NCBI RefSeq assembly: GCF_007341385.1
Contig: NZ_VJYD01000002.1
Span: forward strand, 372,001-436,000
DNA from: Flavobacterium daemonense
GTDB taxonomy: Bacteria > Bacteroidota > Bacteroidia > Flavobacteriales > Flavobacteriaceae
Direction of reading: 5' to 3'
DNA: 64,000 nucleotides
In this document: in pieces, positions 52,516 to 61,479 of the stretch
How positions within the stretch are numbered: position 1 is the first letter of the stretch
How the letters are laid out: every line of letters begins with the position of its first letter
Program-made: the position numbers and the translations under genes
Notes under the pieces: model-generated
What the model saw: only the letters and a program-made list of their open reading frames with translations
What the model was told of the DNA's origin: nothing
The model's database searches: none

Positions 52516-53271
52516 ATGAAAGGAATAAAGATTGTTTTTTGGGTTTTATGGCGCATTTGGTTTTATGTTTTAATGGCCATTCCGATATTGATTATGTTGC
52601 CGTTTTTGCTGATTTCTATTATATCAGAGCGTGGATACCCTTATTTTTTTAAAATGGCCCGCATTTGGGCTAAATTCATCCTTTTCGGGATGGGTTTTTA
52701 TTACAAAGTAAAACGCGAACAAAAACTTATCAAGCATAAAAGTTATATGATTGTCGCAAATCATACTTCGATGACAGATATCATGCTGATGCTGGCAATT
52801 ATAAAAAACCCGTTTGTTTTCGTTGGAAAGAAAGAATTAGTAAAGATTCCGCTTTTTGGATTTTTCTATAAAAGAACCTGTATTTTGGTTGATCGAAATT
52901 CCTCTAAAAGTAAAAATGAAGTTTTCAAAAGAGCTCAAAACAGGCTTAATCAAGGGCTTAGTATTTGTATTTTTCCCGAAGGCGGTGTTCCAGATGACGA
53001 GAGTATTTTGCTGGATGAATTTAAAGACGGCGCTTTCCGATTAGCAATTGATCATCATATTCCGATTGTCCCAATTGTTTTTCCAGACAACAAAGATCGT
53101 TTTTCATATACTTTTTTAAGTGGAAGCCCAGGAAAAATGCGCGCAAGAATTCTCCCATTTGTAGAAACTACAGGCTTGACAAGTGATAATCGAAAAGAAT
53201 TGCGTGATCAAGTACGACAATTGATTTACAATGGATTAATTGAATTCAAGGAAAAAGATTCGAAAAAATAA
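52516..53271 (+). CDS. plsC: 1-acyl-sn-glycerol-3-phosphate acyltransferase
   Basis: 251 residues. A hydrophobic N-terminal region (about 5-35) anchors the protein. NHTSMTD (about 81-87) is the HX4D catalytic motif, GKKELVKIPLFG and VDRNSSKS lie at the glycerophosphate-binding region, and FPEGG (about 154-158) is motif III. PlsC acylates lysophosphatidate to phosphatidate in phospholipid synthesis. The length and motifs are standard. A terminator follows. Confidence 0.9.
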   Translation: MKGIKIVFWVLWRIWFYVLMAIPILIMLPFLLISIISERGYPYFFKMARIWAKFILFGMGFYYKVKREQKLIKHKSYMIVANHTSMTDIMLMLAIIKNPFVFVGKKELVKIPLFGFFYKRTCILVDRNSSKSKNEVFKRAQNRLNQGLSICIFPEGGVPDDESILLDEFKDGAFRLAIDHHIPIVPIVFPDNKDRFSYTFLSGSPGKMRARILPFVETTGLTSDNRKELRDQVRQLIYNGLIEFKEKDSKK

Positions 53272-53284
53272 ATTTTAAAAACAG

Positions 53285-53324
53285 AACCCGGCAATCCTAA
53301 GCTCAGGATGCCGGGTTTTCTTTT
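53285..53324 (+). terminator. terminator of plsC
   Basis: AACCCGGCA-TCCT and AGGATGCCGGGTT arms with one bulged A, then TTTTCTTTT. Confidence 0.8.
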
Positions 53325-53800
53325 GAACTAAAATAACCCCTTATTTTTATTCAAAAACTTATCTGTGGATGATTTTTTCAGAAATAAATCGCAATACTTT
53401 TTTAAACTTCAATTTGGTTTTTCTTCGGTTTTTATTGTACAACACTTCTATTTTCTCTTTCATAATTAAAAACATTAAGGATTGATAATAAAGAGTTTGG
53501 TTAGAACTCAAGTTAACGTCACATTATCATAGAGAGCAAAAAATGAGAAAGGTTGCGTTAGAAATGAATTATTTTTTAAGAAAATGAATAAAAACCCGTC
53601 GGCACCAAATAAACCAACGGATTTTCATTAAAACAAATCAACCAAAAGCATTCTAAAATTTTCTAAATGGCATTTATGGCGATGCCACTTAAAATTTGGA
53701 TTACTACTTAAATAGATTTGATTTTTTAAAATGGTTGCGTCAATTTTTCGATTTTTTTTGAAATAAAAAACCCAGCAGTTAATAAAACCTACTGGGTTGA
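53325..53800. other. gene-poor spacer between plsC and recA
   Basis: About 480 bp without a convincing gene. A 34-residue basic frame on the minus strand (53359-53463) is too short to support. A hairpin AACCCAG/CTGGGTT lies at 53769-53798. The rest is AT-rich, with no promoter I can assign. Confidence 0.5.
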
Positions 53801-53801
53801 A

Positions 53802-53830
53802 AAGAAAAAAGTCTGCAAATTGCAGACTTT
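53802..53830 (-). terminator. terminator of recA
   Basis: AAAGTCTGCAA / TTGCAGACTTT with a T run on the minus strand, eight bases after the recA stop. Confidence 0.85.
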
Positions 53831-53837
53831 TAAAGTT

Positions 53838-54845
53838 TTAGGCATTTGCCAATTCTTTCATATGTTCCTTGATTTTAGCTTCTAATTCATCAGCTAATTC
53901 TGGATTATCTTTGATTAAAGCTTTAACTGCATCACGTCCTTGGCCTAATTTTGTGTCACCATAGCTGAACCAAGATCCTGCTTTTTTAACGATTTCAAAT
54001 TCAACAGCTAAGTCAAGAATTTCACCGGTTTTAGAAACTCCTTCTCCGTACATAATGTCGAATTCGGCAGTTTTAAATGGCGGCGCTACTTTGTTTTTAA
54101 CAATTTTAACTTTAGTTCTGTTTCCAATTACGTTTTCACCGTCTTTAATTTGCGAAGAACGACGAATATCTAAACGTACAGAAGCATAGAATTTTAATGC
54201 GTTACCTCCCGTTGTAGTTTCAGGATTCCCGAACATTACACCGATTTTCTCTCTCAACTGGTTGATGAAGAAAACCGTACAGTTTGTTTTGCTGATTGTT
54301 CCAGTCAATTTTCGTAAAGCTTGAGACATCAAACGCGCGTGAAGACCCATTTTTGAATCTCCCATTTCGCCTTCGATTTCACTTTTTGGAGTCAACGCCG
54401 CAACCGAGTCAATTACCACAATATCAATTGCTCCAGAACGAATCAGGTTTTCTGCAATTTCTAAAGCTTGTTCCCCATTGTCTGGTTGAGAAATGATCAG
54501 GTTTTCGATATCTACGCCTAATTTTTCAGCATAATTTCTATCAAAAGCGTGCTCAGCATCTATAAAAGCTGCAATTCCGCCTGCTTTTTGAGCTTCTGCA
54601 ATTGCATGTAAAGTTAATGTAGTTTTACCAGAAGATTCTGGTCCGTATATTTCGATAATTCTTCCTTTTGGATACCCATTAACTCCAAGAGCTAAATCAA
54701 CGCCAAGAGAGCCAGAAGAAATCGTTTCTACCTCCACAATGGCTTTGTCGCCCATTTTCATTACGGTTCCTTTTCCGTAGGTTTTGTCAAGTTTATCAAG
54801 CGTCAGTTGTAACGCTTTTAATTTGGCTTCTTTGTCTGAACTCAT
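53838..54845 (-). CDS. recA: recombinase RecA
   Basis: A 335-residue RecA. Walker [10 protein letters not shown] is at 68-76, Walker B VIDSVAAL near 144-151, loop L2 with the Gln of [10 protein letters not shown] near 197-206, and the [14 protein letters not shown] signature near 218-231. It catalyses strand exchange and SOS activation. The C-terminal acidic tail is short and lysine/glutamate-rich. No LexA-type operator was recognised upstream. It is monocistronic with its own terminator. Confidence 0.97.
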   Translation of the reverse strand: MSSDKEAKLKALQLTLDKLDKTYGKGTVMKMGDKAIVEVETISSGSLGVDLALGVNGYPKGRIIEIYGPESSGKTTLTLHAIAEAQKAGGIAAFIDAEHAFDRNYAEKLGVDIENLIISQPDNGEQALEIAENLIRSGAIDIVVIDSVAALTPKSEIEGEMGDSKMGLHARLMSQALRKLTGTISKTNCTVFFINQLREKIGVMFGNPETTTGGNALKFYASVRLDIRRSSQIKDGENVIGNRTKVKIVKNKVAPPFKTAEFDIMYGEGVSKTGEILDLAVEFEIVKKAGSWFSYGDTKLGQGRDAVKALIKDNPELADELEAKIKEHMKELANA

Positions 54846-55001
54846 CTTTTGTTTATGTCTAAATTGTTATTTTTTCTTTCAAAATCGAAATCAAAAGAAT
54901 ACTCATTTTGATTTTGATTTGGCAGACTTTGTAATTTTGTAAAAATACTTCTTTTTTTGAAGTTTCGTGGTTTCAAATTGTCACAAATTGTAACAATTTA
55001 A

Positions 55002-55511
55002 CTATAAAAACAAAGCCTTTAATTCGGTTGCGTCAGACGGTTTCATTTTGCCCGCAAGCACTAAACTCAGCTGTTTACGACGCAAAGCGGCATCAAAACG
55101 CTGAATTTCTAGTTCTGTTTCTGGAATAATTGCTGGAACTTCGACTGGTCTTCCGGTGTCATCAACAGCAACAAAAGTGTAGATCGCTTCGTTTGCTTTT
55201 GTTCTGTTTCCAGATTCACGGTCTTCGACCCAAACGTCAATAAAAACTTCCATTGAACTTTTAAAAGATCTTGAGACTTTTGCTTCAACGGTAACAACAC
55301 TTCCAAGAGAAATTGCACGGTTAAAAGCCACGTGATTTACAGAAGCAGTTACCACAATTCGGCGTGAATGTCTGCGGGCAGCGATACTTGCAGCGCGATC
55401 CATTCTGGCTAATAATTCGCCACCAAAAAGATTGTTTAAAGGATTTGTTTCGCTCGGTAAAACTAAATCTGTTAAAATAGTTACGGATTCTGAAGGGTGT
55501 TTCGGATTCAT
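55002..55511 (-). CDS. acyl-CoA thioesterase (hotdog fold)
   Basis: 169 residues. The NNLFGGELLARMDRAASIAARRHS segment (about residues 22-45, described rather than quoted in full elsewhere) contains the N-x-x-G-G-x-L-x-x-x-D hotdog active-site pattern of YciA/BACH-type thioesterases. SVNHVAFNRAI is the second conserved strand. These hydrolyse acyl-CoA to the acid and CoA. The frame extends to 55577, but the ATG at 55511 fits family starts better. Confidence 0.85.
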   Translation of the reverse strand: MNPKHPSESVTILTDLVLPSETNPLNNLFGGELLARMDRAASIAARRHSRRIVVTASVNHVAFNRAISLGSVVTVEAKVSRSFKSSMEVFIDVWVEDRESGNRTKANEAIYTFVAVDDTGRPVEVPAIIPETELEIQRFDAALRRKQLSLVLAGKMKPSDATELKALFL

Positions 55512-55537
55512 TTTTTTATTAATAAAATTTTGTTTTT

Positions 55538-55590
55538 GCCACAGATTCACACAGATTTTTCTAATCCTTTTAATCAATGAAATCTGTGGC
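55538..55590. repeat. 53-bp inverted repeat
   Basis: GCCACAGATT (55538-55547) and AATCTGTGGC (55581-55590) with internal partial symmetry. It resembles a common flavobacterial spacer element. Confidence 0.65.
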
Positions 55591-55611
55591 TTATATTTAT
55601 GTTTCGGCCGA

Positions 55612-55995
55612 TTAATTTAGCCAGTAAACTGCCATTACTGCGGGAACAAAATAGATTACGATAGTTCTCGCACCATCATAATCTTTTGCTAGTCTTTGCC
55701 CAAAGAGCATCATCAATAAACTGATGCAAGAAAAAATTGCACCGTAAAAACCAAATTCTCGGCCACTATTCAACAACAGCTGAATGGCGCCAACTACTGA
55801 TAAAATTCCAGAAATAAGTTCTAAAATTAAAAGATGCAGCAAGGCAAGCGGTACTTGATTTTTTAATGGTGTATTGGCAAAATGACCTTTAAGCCAATCT
55901 ACATTATCTTTCCAATAAAATATTTTTTCGTATCCTGACTGTAAGAAGGTTAAGGCTAAAAATGCCAGAATTAAGATAGAGGCAACATTATTCAT
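55612..55995 (-). CDS. DoxX-like small membrane protein
   Basis: 127 residues with four hydrophobic segments (about 4-20, 50-70, 80-97, 108-125). The FLQSGYEKIFYW segment after the first helix and a second helix starting LLHLLILELISGILS match the DoxX-like/MauE membrane fold. Function is unknown; the family is often linked to redox or detoxification. It lies seven bases downstream of holB, so they probably share a transcript. Confidence 0.7.
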   Translation of the reverse strand: MNNVASILILAFLALTFLQSGYEKIFYWKDNVDWLKGHFANTPLKNQVPLALLHLLILELISGILSVVGAIQLLLNSGREFGFYGAIFSCISLLMMLFGQRLAKDYDGARTIVIYFVPAVMAVYWLN

Positions 55996-56002
55996 AGGAA
56001 AA

Positions 56003-57151
56003 CTATTTTTTATGAATTAAACGTGTAAGTTTGATTGATAAATCGGTTAAAATTATTTTTGCATTTCCGTTTCTTTCAATGTGATACATCGCATCTGAAA
56101 GTTCTTTGAAAATTTCATGAATGTTGTTTCCGTTTACAAAAGGCGCAAAATTTTCGAGTTTGAATTTATCTACTTTTGGCTCAATGTAAACTAAGCTTGG
56201 CGCCTGATAATTCAGCATTAAGGCTTGACGAAACATTTCTATACAAAACTGAATAAATTTTTTCTGGCTTTCGCGACCAAGTCCGGCGATTTCTTCGCTC
56301 CAGGAAATTAGATCCTGAATTGCGGCGGCGTTACCTTTGGCTCTAAAAGCAGCACGAACCCAGTTGACAAACCATTGTTCAAAAGGATATTCAGAATCAT
56401 CTTCTTTCAATAAATGCAGTGCTTTATTAAAATTTCCTTGTGCTTGATGCGCTATTTTTTTGGCCAAATTCGCGTCGATATTTTCACGTGAAACCAATGC
56501 GTCGGCAATTACTTTTTCCGGAAGTCCGTTAAAGTGAATGACCTGACAACGAGAACGAATGGTTTGAATAATATCTTCTTCATTTTCAGAAATCAGAATA
56601 AAAATAGTTTTATCTGAAGGTTCTTCCAGAAGTTTTAAAAGTTTATTTGAAGCCGCGATATTCATTTTGTCGGCCATCCAGATAATCATGATTTTGTAGC
56701 CGCCTTCGTAGGATTTCAGCGAAAGCGATTTCAAAACTTCCTGCGCATCTTCAACCCTGATTTCTCCCTGTTTGTTTTGAACGCCCAAGATTTTATACCA
56801 GTCAAATAATCCCCCATAAGGCATTTCCTGAATAAATGTTCGCCAATCCTGGATAAAGTCTAAACTTTTGGGTTTGGTTTTGACATCTTCGGTTGTAACT
56901 GTTGGGTAGATAAAATGCAGATCGGGATGTGAGATGTTTTGGAATTTCAGATTACATGAATCATTTCCGTTTTCATTTTCGTTTCCGGTATTGTTGCACA
57001 AAATGTACTGTGCATAAGCTATCGCGGTCGATAAAGTACCGCTTCCTTCTGGCCCAATAAATAATTGTGCATGCGGAATTCGTCCTGAAGATGCACTTTT
57101 TATCAAGTGACTTTTGATATAATCCTGACCTAAAATTTGAGAAAATTGCAT
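56003..57151 (-). CDS. holB: DNA polymerase III delta' subunit-like clamp-loader ATPase
   Basis: 382 residues with the AAA+ delta' layout. The N-terminus FSQILGQDYIKSHLIKS leads into a degenerate Walker A (GPEGSGT), a LLEEPSDKTIFILISENE segment, the sensor/arginine-finger motif IRSRCQ (about 203-208) and a helical C-terminal collar. The Walker A lacks the GK[T/S] lysine, as expected for the non-hydrolysing delta' subunit. A parS-core sequence falls inside the gene at 56480-56495. Confidence 0.87.
   Translation of the reverse strand: MQFSQILGQDYIKSHLIKSASSGRIPHAQLFIGPEGSGTLSTAIAYAQYILCNNTGNENENGNDSCNLKFQNISHPDLHFIYPTVTTEDVKTKPKSLDFIQDWRTFIQEMPYGGLFDWYKILGVQNKQGEIRVEDAQEVLKSLSLKSYEGGYKIMIIWMADKMNIAASNKLLKLLEEPSDKTIFILISENEEDIIQTIRSRCQVIHFNGLPEKVIADALVSRENIDANLAKKIAHQAQGNFNKALHLLKEDDSEYPFEQWFVNWVRAAFRAKGNAAAIQDLISWSEEIAGLGRESQKKFIQFCIEMFRQALMLNYQAPSLVYIEPKVDKFKLENFAPFVNGNNIHEIFKELSDAMYHIERNGNAKIILTDLSIKLTRLIHKK
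56480..56495. promoter_or_regulatory. solitary parS-like site inside holB
   Basis: Contains the perfect 13-bp core TTTCACGTGAAAC, about 17.5 kb from the main parS cluster. It encodes VSREN in holB. Chance occurrence is possible but unlikely for a 13-bp palindrome. Confidence 0.5.
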
Positions 57152-57154
57152 GAG

Positions 57155-57524
57155 ACAAAGATAGAAGAAAATGATGTAGTCAAAAACTTTAGATTAAAAG
57201 ATTATGAGTTGGTTTTAAAATGCAAAAATGAGAATGTTTTTTTTGAATTTTTTTTGCTTTGTGTCAAATTTATTTTGTTAATAAATTACTTCATGCGAGT
57301 AGATATGAAGACTTTTTTGTTAATATTTTTTTGTTGAAAACGATAAACGTAACGATTTTTTGGTTATTTAAAGATAGAAATCAGTAAAAATTTATAATCA
57401 TTATCCTACAGTTTTGATTTTAACAATTTTAACAAAACCCTCGTTAAAACGCAGATTTTCTCGACATACGACTGGTTTTTAAGGTTTTTTTAAGGTTTTT
57501 TTTTGAAAAAAGAATTTAATAAAG
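57155..57524. other. AT-rich spacer without a gene
   Basis: Divergent intergenic region between holB and the secreted-protein operon. No credible frame. T-rich stretches dominate (AAGGTTTTTTT repeated twice near 57479-57502). The right edge holds the promoter of the next gene. Confidence 0.5.
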
Positions 57525-57554
57525 TTGCAATTTAAGTTAAATTATATATTTTTG
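57525..57554 (+). promoter_or_regulatory. Bacteroidota-type promoter of the secreted-protein operon
   Basis: TTG at 57525-57527 and TATTTTTG at 57547-57554, 19 bp apart, about 31 bp before the ATG at 57586. Confidence 0.65.
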
Positions 57555-57585
57555 TTTGCATCAACTACCACTAAAAATAGAATTT

Positions 57586-58038
57586 ATGAAAGGGAAAATT
57601 ATTTTATTAAGTACACTTTTTTTCTTGACGACTGCAGCTGTTTCAGCTCAGGCAAAAAATGCTCCAAGAAGTATCATTAGTACAACAGCTCTTATTAGAA
57701 AATACCATGATCAAAAAGAATTGAGCGGTATGCAAAAAGGTGAGCTTTTGGAATTATACATTGAGCGTATTAAAGTTTTAGTAAAAACTCTTCCTTACAT
57801 TGCTTTGGTTACTAAACCAGGTGTTACGATGGCCGACTTAGGTATTCCAGACGATAACGAACACAAAAAAGTTTTAGATGCTCAGGCTGTTGGAACAACA
57901 ACATTCCTTGACACTACTGTAGATTTTCAAAGAAAAATGATGCCATATTCTGATAAAGGAAATCTAATTGCAGCAATTTTATTTTACGAAAGCACATTGA
58001 AATCATTACACGAGTTCAACGAATTGAACGAAATGTAA
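57586..58038 (+). CDS. secreted protein of unknown function
   Basis: 150 residues. A signal peptide (MKGKIILLSTLFFLTTAAVSA) is followed by a helical mature domain with LGIPDDNEHKKVLDAQAVG and FLDTTVDFQRKMMPY. A TTG at 57556 would add ten residues; the ATG after a consensus promoter is preferred. No family recognised. It is the first of five genes for exported proteins on this strand and is transcribed towards the PorP/SprF gene. Confidence 0.65.
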   Translation: MKGKIILLSTLFFLTTAAVSAQAKNAPRSIISTTALIRKYHDQKELSGMQKGELLELYIERIKVLVKTLPYIALVTKPGVTMADLGIPDDNEHKKVLDAQAVGTTTFLDTTVDFQRKMMPYSDKGNLIAAILFYESTLKSLHEFNELNEM

Positions 58039-58225
58039 TAAAACAATATATTTTTAAAACCTTTTTTGATTTGTTTGCGTAGATGATTTAGATTTTCGAA
58101 AAAACATCTTAAAAGAGAAATAAAAATAACTCGTTCTCGATGTGTTCTGAATTTCAGAAAAATCGAGATGAGTTTTTTCATTTACGCATACCCAAATTTA
58201 TTATTAACCCTAATACCCCCTTATC

Positions 58226-59515
58226 ATGAAAAAAATTACTCAAATGATCTGCGTTCTTTTGACAGTTACTAGTATGAGTGCTCAGCAAGAGAAAGGAATT
58301 ATGGGCTACAACAATTGGTTGAACAACTGGACCGAATTTAAGCCTAACAAAGTAGAGTATGGAGAAGCAAACCAAATTTTAGCAGGAAACATTTCTGTTA
58401 ATACTAAATTGCTGAAGAGGAATGTATACGTTTTGCAAGGTAATGTTTATGTAACAAACAACGCAGTTTTAACAATTGAACCAGGAACTTTGATTATTGG
58501 TGATTTTGAAACTAAAGGTACGTTGGTAGTTACAAAAGGTGCACAACTTGTTGCTGACGGTTTAGAAACTGACCCAATTGTATTTACTTCTAACCGCAGC
58601 CAGAAAAAAGCTGGTGACTGGGGTGGAATTGTACTTCTTGGTGATGCTCCAATCAATAAATTTGGTAACGTTGGTTCTTATAACTTAGATCTTGATCCTA
58701 CGCTAACTACTTATGGTGGTGACAACGCAAACGGGAATTCAGGGGTTTTAAGATTTGTTAGAATCGAATTTGCAGGAAAAAAAGTTAAAGGTGCAGATAC
58801 TTTCAATGGTTTGACTATTGCTGGTGTTGGTGCTAAAACAATACTAGAAAATGTAATGGTAAGCTACTCTGGCGGTGACTCATTTGCTTTCTTTGGAGGT
58901 GATGTAAACGCTACTAAATTAGTTTCTTACAAATCAATCAACGACGATTATAAATTTACTCAAGGTGTTCAATGCCGTTTATTCAACTCATTGGCAGTTA
59001 GATCATCTTATTTATCAAGTAACAAAGACGGATCTCGTTGTATGGAGGTAAAATCATTCGAAAAGAAAAGCGAAACAGATTTTACTAAAAAACAAACTCT
59101 TGTTGTTGCAACAAATATTACAATGTTGAATGATAGTGATAACATTAAAGCTGATATTCAAGCAGGTTTAGTAAAAGAAGCAGTTTATGTTGCTGAAACA
59201 GCTTCTCTTGAAATGAAGCGTAGTGTGGTATCTGGATTCAACCCGGCCGTTTTGCTAGACAGTAAAACTGAAATCAACGAAACCAATCTTAAGAAAATCA
59301 AATTTGAAGAAATGTATTTCAACTTATGTAACGGAAACATCTTTACAGAGTACAATACAAACAATGAAGATTTAGAGAGCTGGTACGGAAACAGTGTGTT
59401 CTTTAACGTTTACTCTCAAAGTGACAACAAAGAAACTTTCATTGACATTTACAATGCTAAAAAACCAGATTTCAGATTACAATTAGGAAAAATAACAGCA
59501 TCTAGCGGAAAATAG
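58226..59515 (+). CDS. secreted right-handed beta-helix-like protein
   Basis: 429 residues with a signal peptide (MKKITQMICVLLTVTSMSAQ). The segment VLTIEPGTLIIGD...GTLVVTKGAQLVADG...DPIVFTSN (about 87-130) and the following GGIVLLGDAPIN belong to a repeat type common in large secreted Bacteroidota proteins with parallel beta-helix predictions. Later Cys, Gly and Asn ladders fit that fold. No type IX CTD is obvious at the C-terminus. It is probably a surface or periplasmic protein of the downstream system. Confidence 0.65.
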   Translation: MKKITQMICVLLTVTSMSAQQEKGIMGYNNWLNNWTEFKPNKVEYGEANQILAGNISVNTKLLKRNVYVLQGNVYVTNNAVLTIEPGTLIIGDFETKGTLVVTKGAQLVADGLETDPIVFTSNRSQKKAGDWGGIVLLGDAPINKFGNVGSYNLDLDPTLTTYGGDNANGNSGVLRFVRIEFAGKKVKGADTFNGLTIAGVGAKTILENVMVSYSGGDSFAFFGGDVNATKLVSYKSINDDYKFTQGVQCRLFNSLAVRSSYLSSNKDGSRCMEVKSFEKKSETDFTKKQTLVVATNITMLNDSDNIKADIQAGLVKEAVYVAETASLEMKRSVVSGFNPAVLLDSKTEINETNLKKIKFEEMYFNLCNGNIFTEYNTNNEDLESWYGNSVFFNVYSQSDNKETFIDIYNAKKPDFRLQLGKITASSGK

Positions 59516-59616
59516 ATAAGTTTAGATTTTTATTTCAGAGCGTAAATTTTATTAATAAAGTCCCCAGACACAATTTATGTCAGTCTCGTACAGGACCAAA
59601 TAAAGATCAGAACATA

Positions 59617-60036
59617 ATGGCCCCATCTATAAAAAAATATTTTATTTATATTATATTTTTGGTTTCGCCTATTGCAACAGTTAGTGTAAATGCACAAAGT
59701 AATTCAGGAAATACTACGGTTCCTGTTTCTACTGATTTCGTTGCAGCGGCGAGTGTAAACAACCAAAAAACAATTACAGCTGATACGTCAGTGATCAGCA
59801 AATTAGATAATTCTAATCAGTTAGCAGTGGAGCTGTCCATCCCCAAGGACAGCTTTGCTTCAACAACTGAGGTGAACAATCAGACTACTTCTGAATGCCA
59901 AAACTCATCAACTACAGCTTTTTATTCTGTTCTTGCAAAAGACATTATTGAGAACTATAAGTATGATTTTTCGGAAACATTCATAGATATTTTGTTTTTT
60001 GAAAATATAGACTTAGCAAGAACTAGAACTATATGA
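59617..60036 (+). CDS. secreted protein of unknown function
   Basis: 139 residues. A signal peptide (hydrophobic 8-25, ending VNAQ) is followed by a Ser/Thr/Asn-rich low-complexity domain and a final helix FSETFIDILFFENIDLARTR. No family recognised. Its stop overlaps the ATG of the next gene (ATGA), so the two are translationally coupled. Confidence 0.6.
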   Translation: MAPSIKKYFIYIIFLVSPIATVSVNAQSNSGNTTVPVSTDFVAAASVNNQKTITADTSVISKLDNSNQLAVELSIPKDSFASTTEVNNQTTSECQNSSTTAFYSVLAKDIIENYKYDFSETFIDILFFENIDLARTRTI

Positions 60037-61478
60037 TTCAGAAAACTACGCTATCTGTAATCCGTTTTATTCTTTTTTTTAGTATTTTCTTAGGTACTAA
60101 AACGATTACTCATGCCCAAACAATAGTGCCTCAACCATTAGATGGTTTGGAGAAATTATGTGCCGGTAGTGGGTTTAACGAGTTTTATGCAACCTTTGGC
60201 TATGTTAATTTTCCTGCAGGTACAACCTTTACAGCTGAACTTTTAGATGCTTCAAACAATCCAATTGCAACTACTTTTTTAGATGCAGTTGATGTTTCTG
60301 CAACACAAAAGACCGTTAAATTTGCGGTTCCTGTAAATCTTGTTGGATCAGATACGTATGGAATAAGAGTAAAAAGTTCAACGGGTGTAGTAAGTCCAAG
60401 GTTTAAAAATTCTTTAGGAGCAACATCTTTCCCAGCATATTATAAAGAGTTTGAATCCAAATTTTCTATTAATAACAAAGGAATTAATGCTGCAATTTGT
60501 TCGAGCGGATCTATCACACTTTCTGTAGATAACGATACACCAACTGTTCCGGCTTCTTCGCCTGCAAATTATCCTAATCTTAAGTACAGATGGTACAAAG
60601 ACAACGCTATTATTGCAGGACAGACTACTAAAACATTGACAGTAAATGCCGTTGGTGATTATTATGTAATTATTGAGTACGGCGCATGTACCGATGTAAA
60701 TATCAGTTCTAATCATGTCAATGTTGTTTCGTCAGCTTCAGGATCTGCAGCTACAATTTCATCAAGTTTAGGCAATCCATTTTGTTCAAACGGTACAGGA
60801 ACTGTATTAACTGCAACAACAGGAAATAGCTATGTTTGGAAAAAAGATGGAGCAGTAATTAGTGGAGCTACAGGGCGAAATTATACTACTAATGAATCAG
60901 GAACTTACACAGTTGATATTGATTTTGGCGGATGTAAAGCAACAGGAAGCATTAATTTGAGTGCAAGTGGATTTAATGCAAGCATTGACGTAGCAGATAC
61001 TGTTGAACTAAATGAAGGCGAAACAATAAATGTTAGCGTAACAACAGATGCGACAAGTCCAACTTATGAATGGTTTTTAAATGACAATCTTATCGCCGGC
61101 GCAACTTCAAATTCATACTTGGTAGCCGCAGTAGGTAATTATAAAGCTAAAATTTCACAGGCAACTGGATGTATTGCTACAAAAGAATTCGTATTTAAAA
61201 TTACCGGGCCAGCCCCGCCAACAACGGTAATTCCGAATATAGTAAACTTAAGTGGCAGTTACCCATATTGGAATATTCCTGATGTATATAAAACCGCAAG
61301 CACTAAAGTGACCATCATTAGTTCAAACGGAGAAATTATGTTTAATGATGTTGGAAGTAATTATGACCCCCAAGTCAATTCGTTTATAAAAGATTTTAAA
61401 AATGTAAATCCAGTTTATTACTATGTTATTCAGGCAGATACAGGTGAGAAAAAAGGATCAATAACTGTGATAAAATAA
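60033..61478 (+). CDS. surface protein with Ig-like repeats and a type-B-CTD-like C-terminus
   Basis: 481 residues. After a signal peptide (about 1-29) come Ig/PKD-like beta domains (about 145-225, 235-300 and 305-385; recurring patterns such as YRWYKDNAIIAG and YVWKKDGAVISG). The last about 90 residues (IPDVYKTASTKVTIISSNGE ... NPVYYYVIQADTGEKKGSITVIK region) match the gliding-motility-associated type B C-terminal domain that directs type IX secretion, though the WNRWG core is altered. Such proteins are usually secreted with help of an SprF-like partner, which is encoded one base downstream. Confidence 0.7.
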   Translation: MIQKTTLSVIRFILFFSIFLGTKTITHAQTIVPQPLDGLEKLCAGSGFNEFYATFGYVNFPAGTTFTAELLDASNNPIATTFLDAVDVSATQKTVKFAVPVNLVGSDTYGIRVKSSTGVVSPRFKNSLGATSFPAYYKEFESKFSINNKGINAAICSSGSITLSVDNDTPTVPASSPANYPNLKYRWYKDNAIIAGQTTKTLTVNAVGDYYVIIEYGACTDVNISSNHVNVVSSASGSAATISSSLGNPFCSNGTGTVLTATTGNSYVWKKDGAVISGATGRNYTTNESGTYTVDIDFGGCKATGSINLSASGFNASIDVADTVELNEGETINVSVTTDATSPTYEWFLNDNLIAGATSNSYLVAAVGNYKAKISQATGCIATKEFVFKITGPAPPTTVIPNIVNLSGSYPYWNIPDVYKTASTKVTIISSNGEIMFNDVGSNYDPQVNSFIKDFKNVNPVYYYVIQADTGEKKGSITVIK

Positions 61479-61479
61479 T

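Noticed and set aside
53359..53463. 34-residue basic frame on the minus strand
   Set aside because: Too short, no promoter or recognisable family; kept only as a remark on the spacer.
57137..57337. Forward 66-codon frame after holB
   Set aside because: It overlaps the holB start antisense, and its composition is that of AT-rich spacer.
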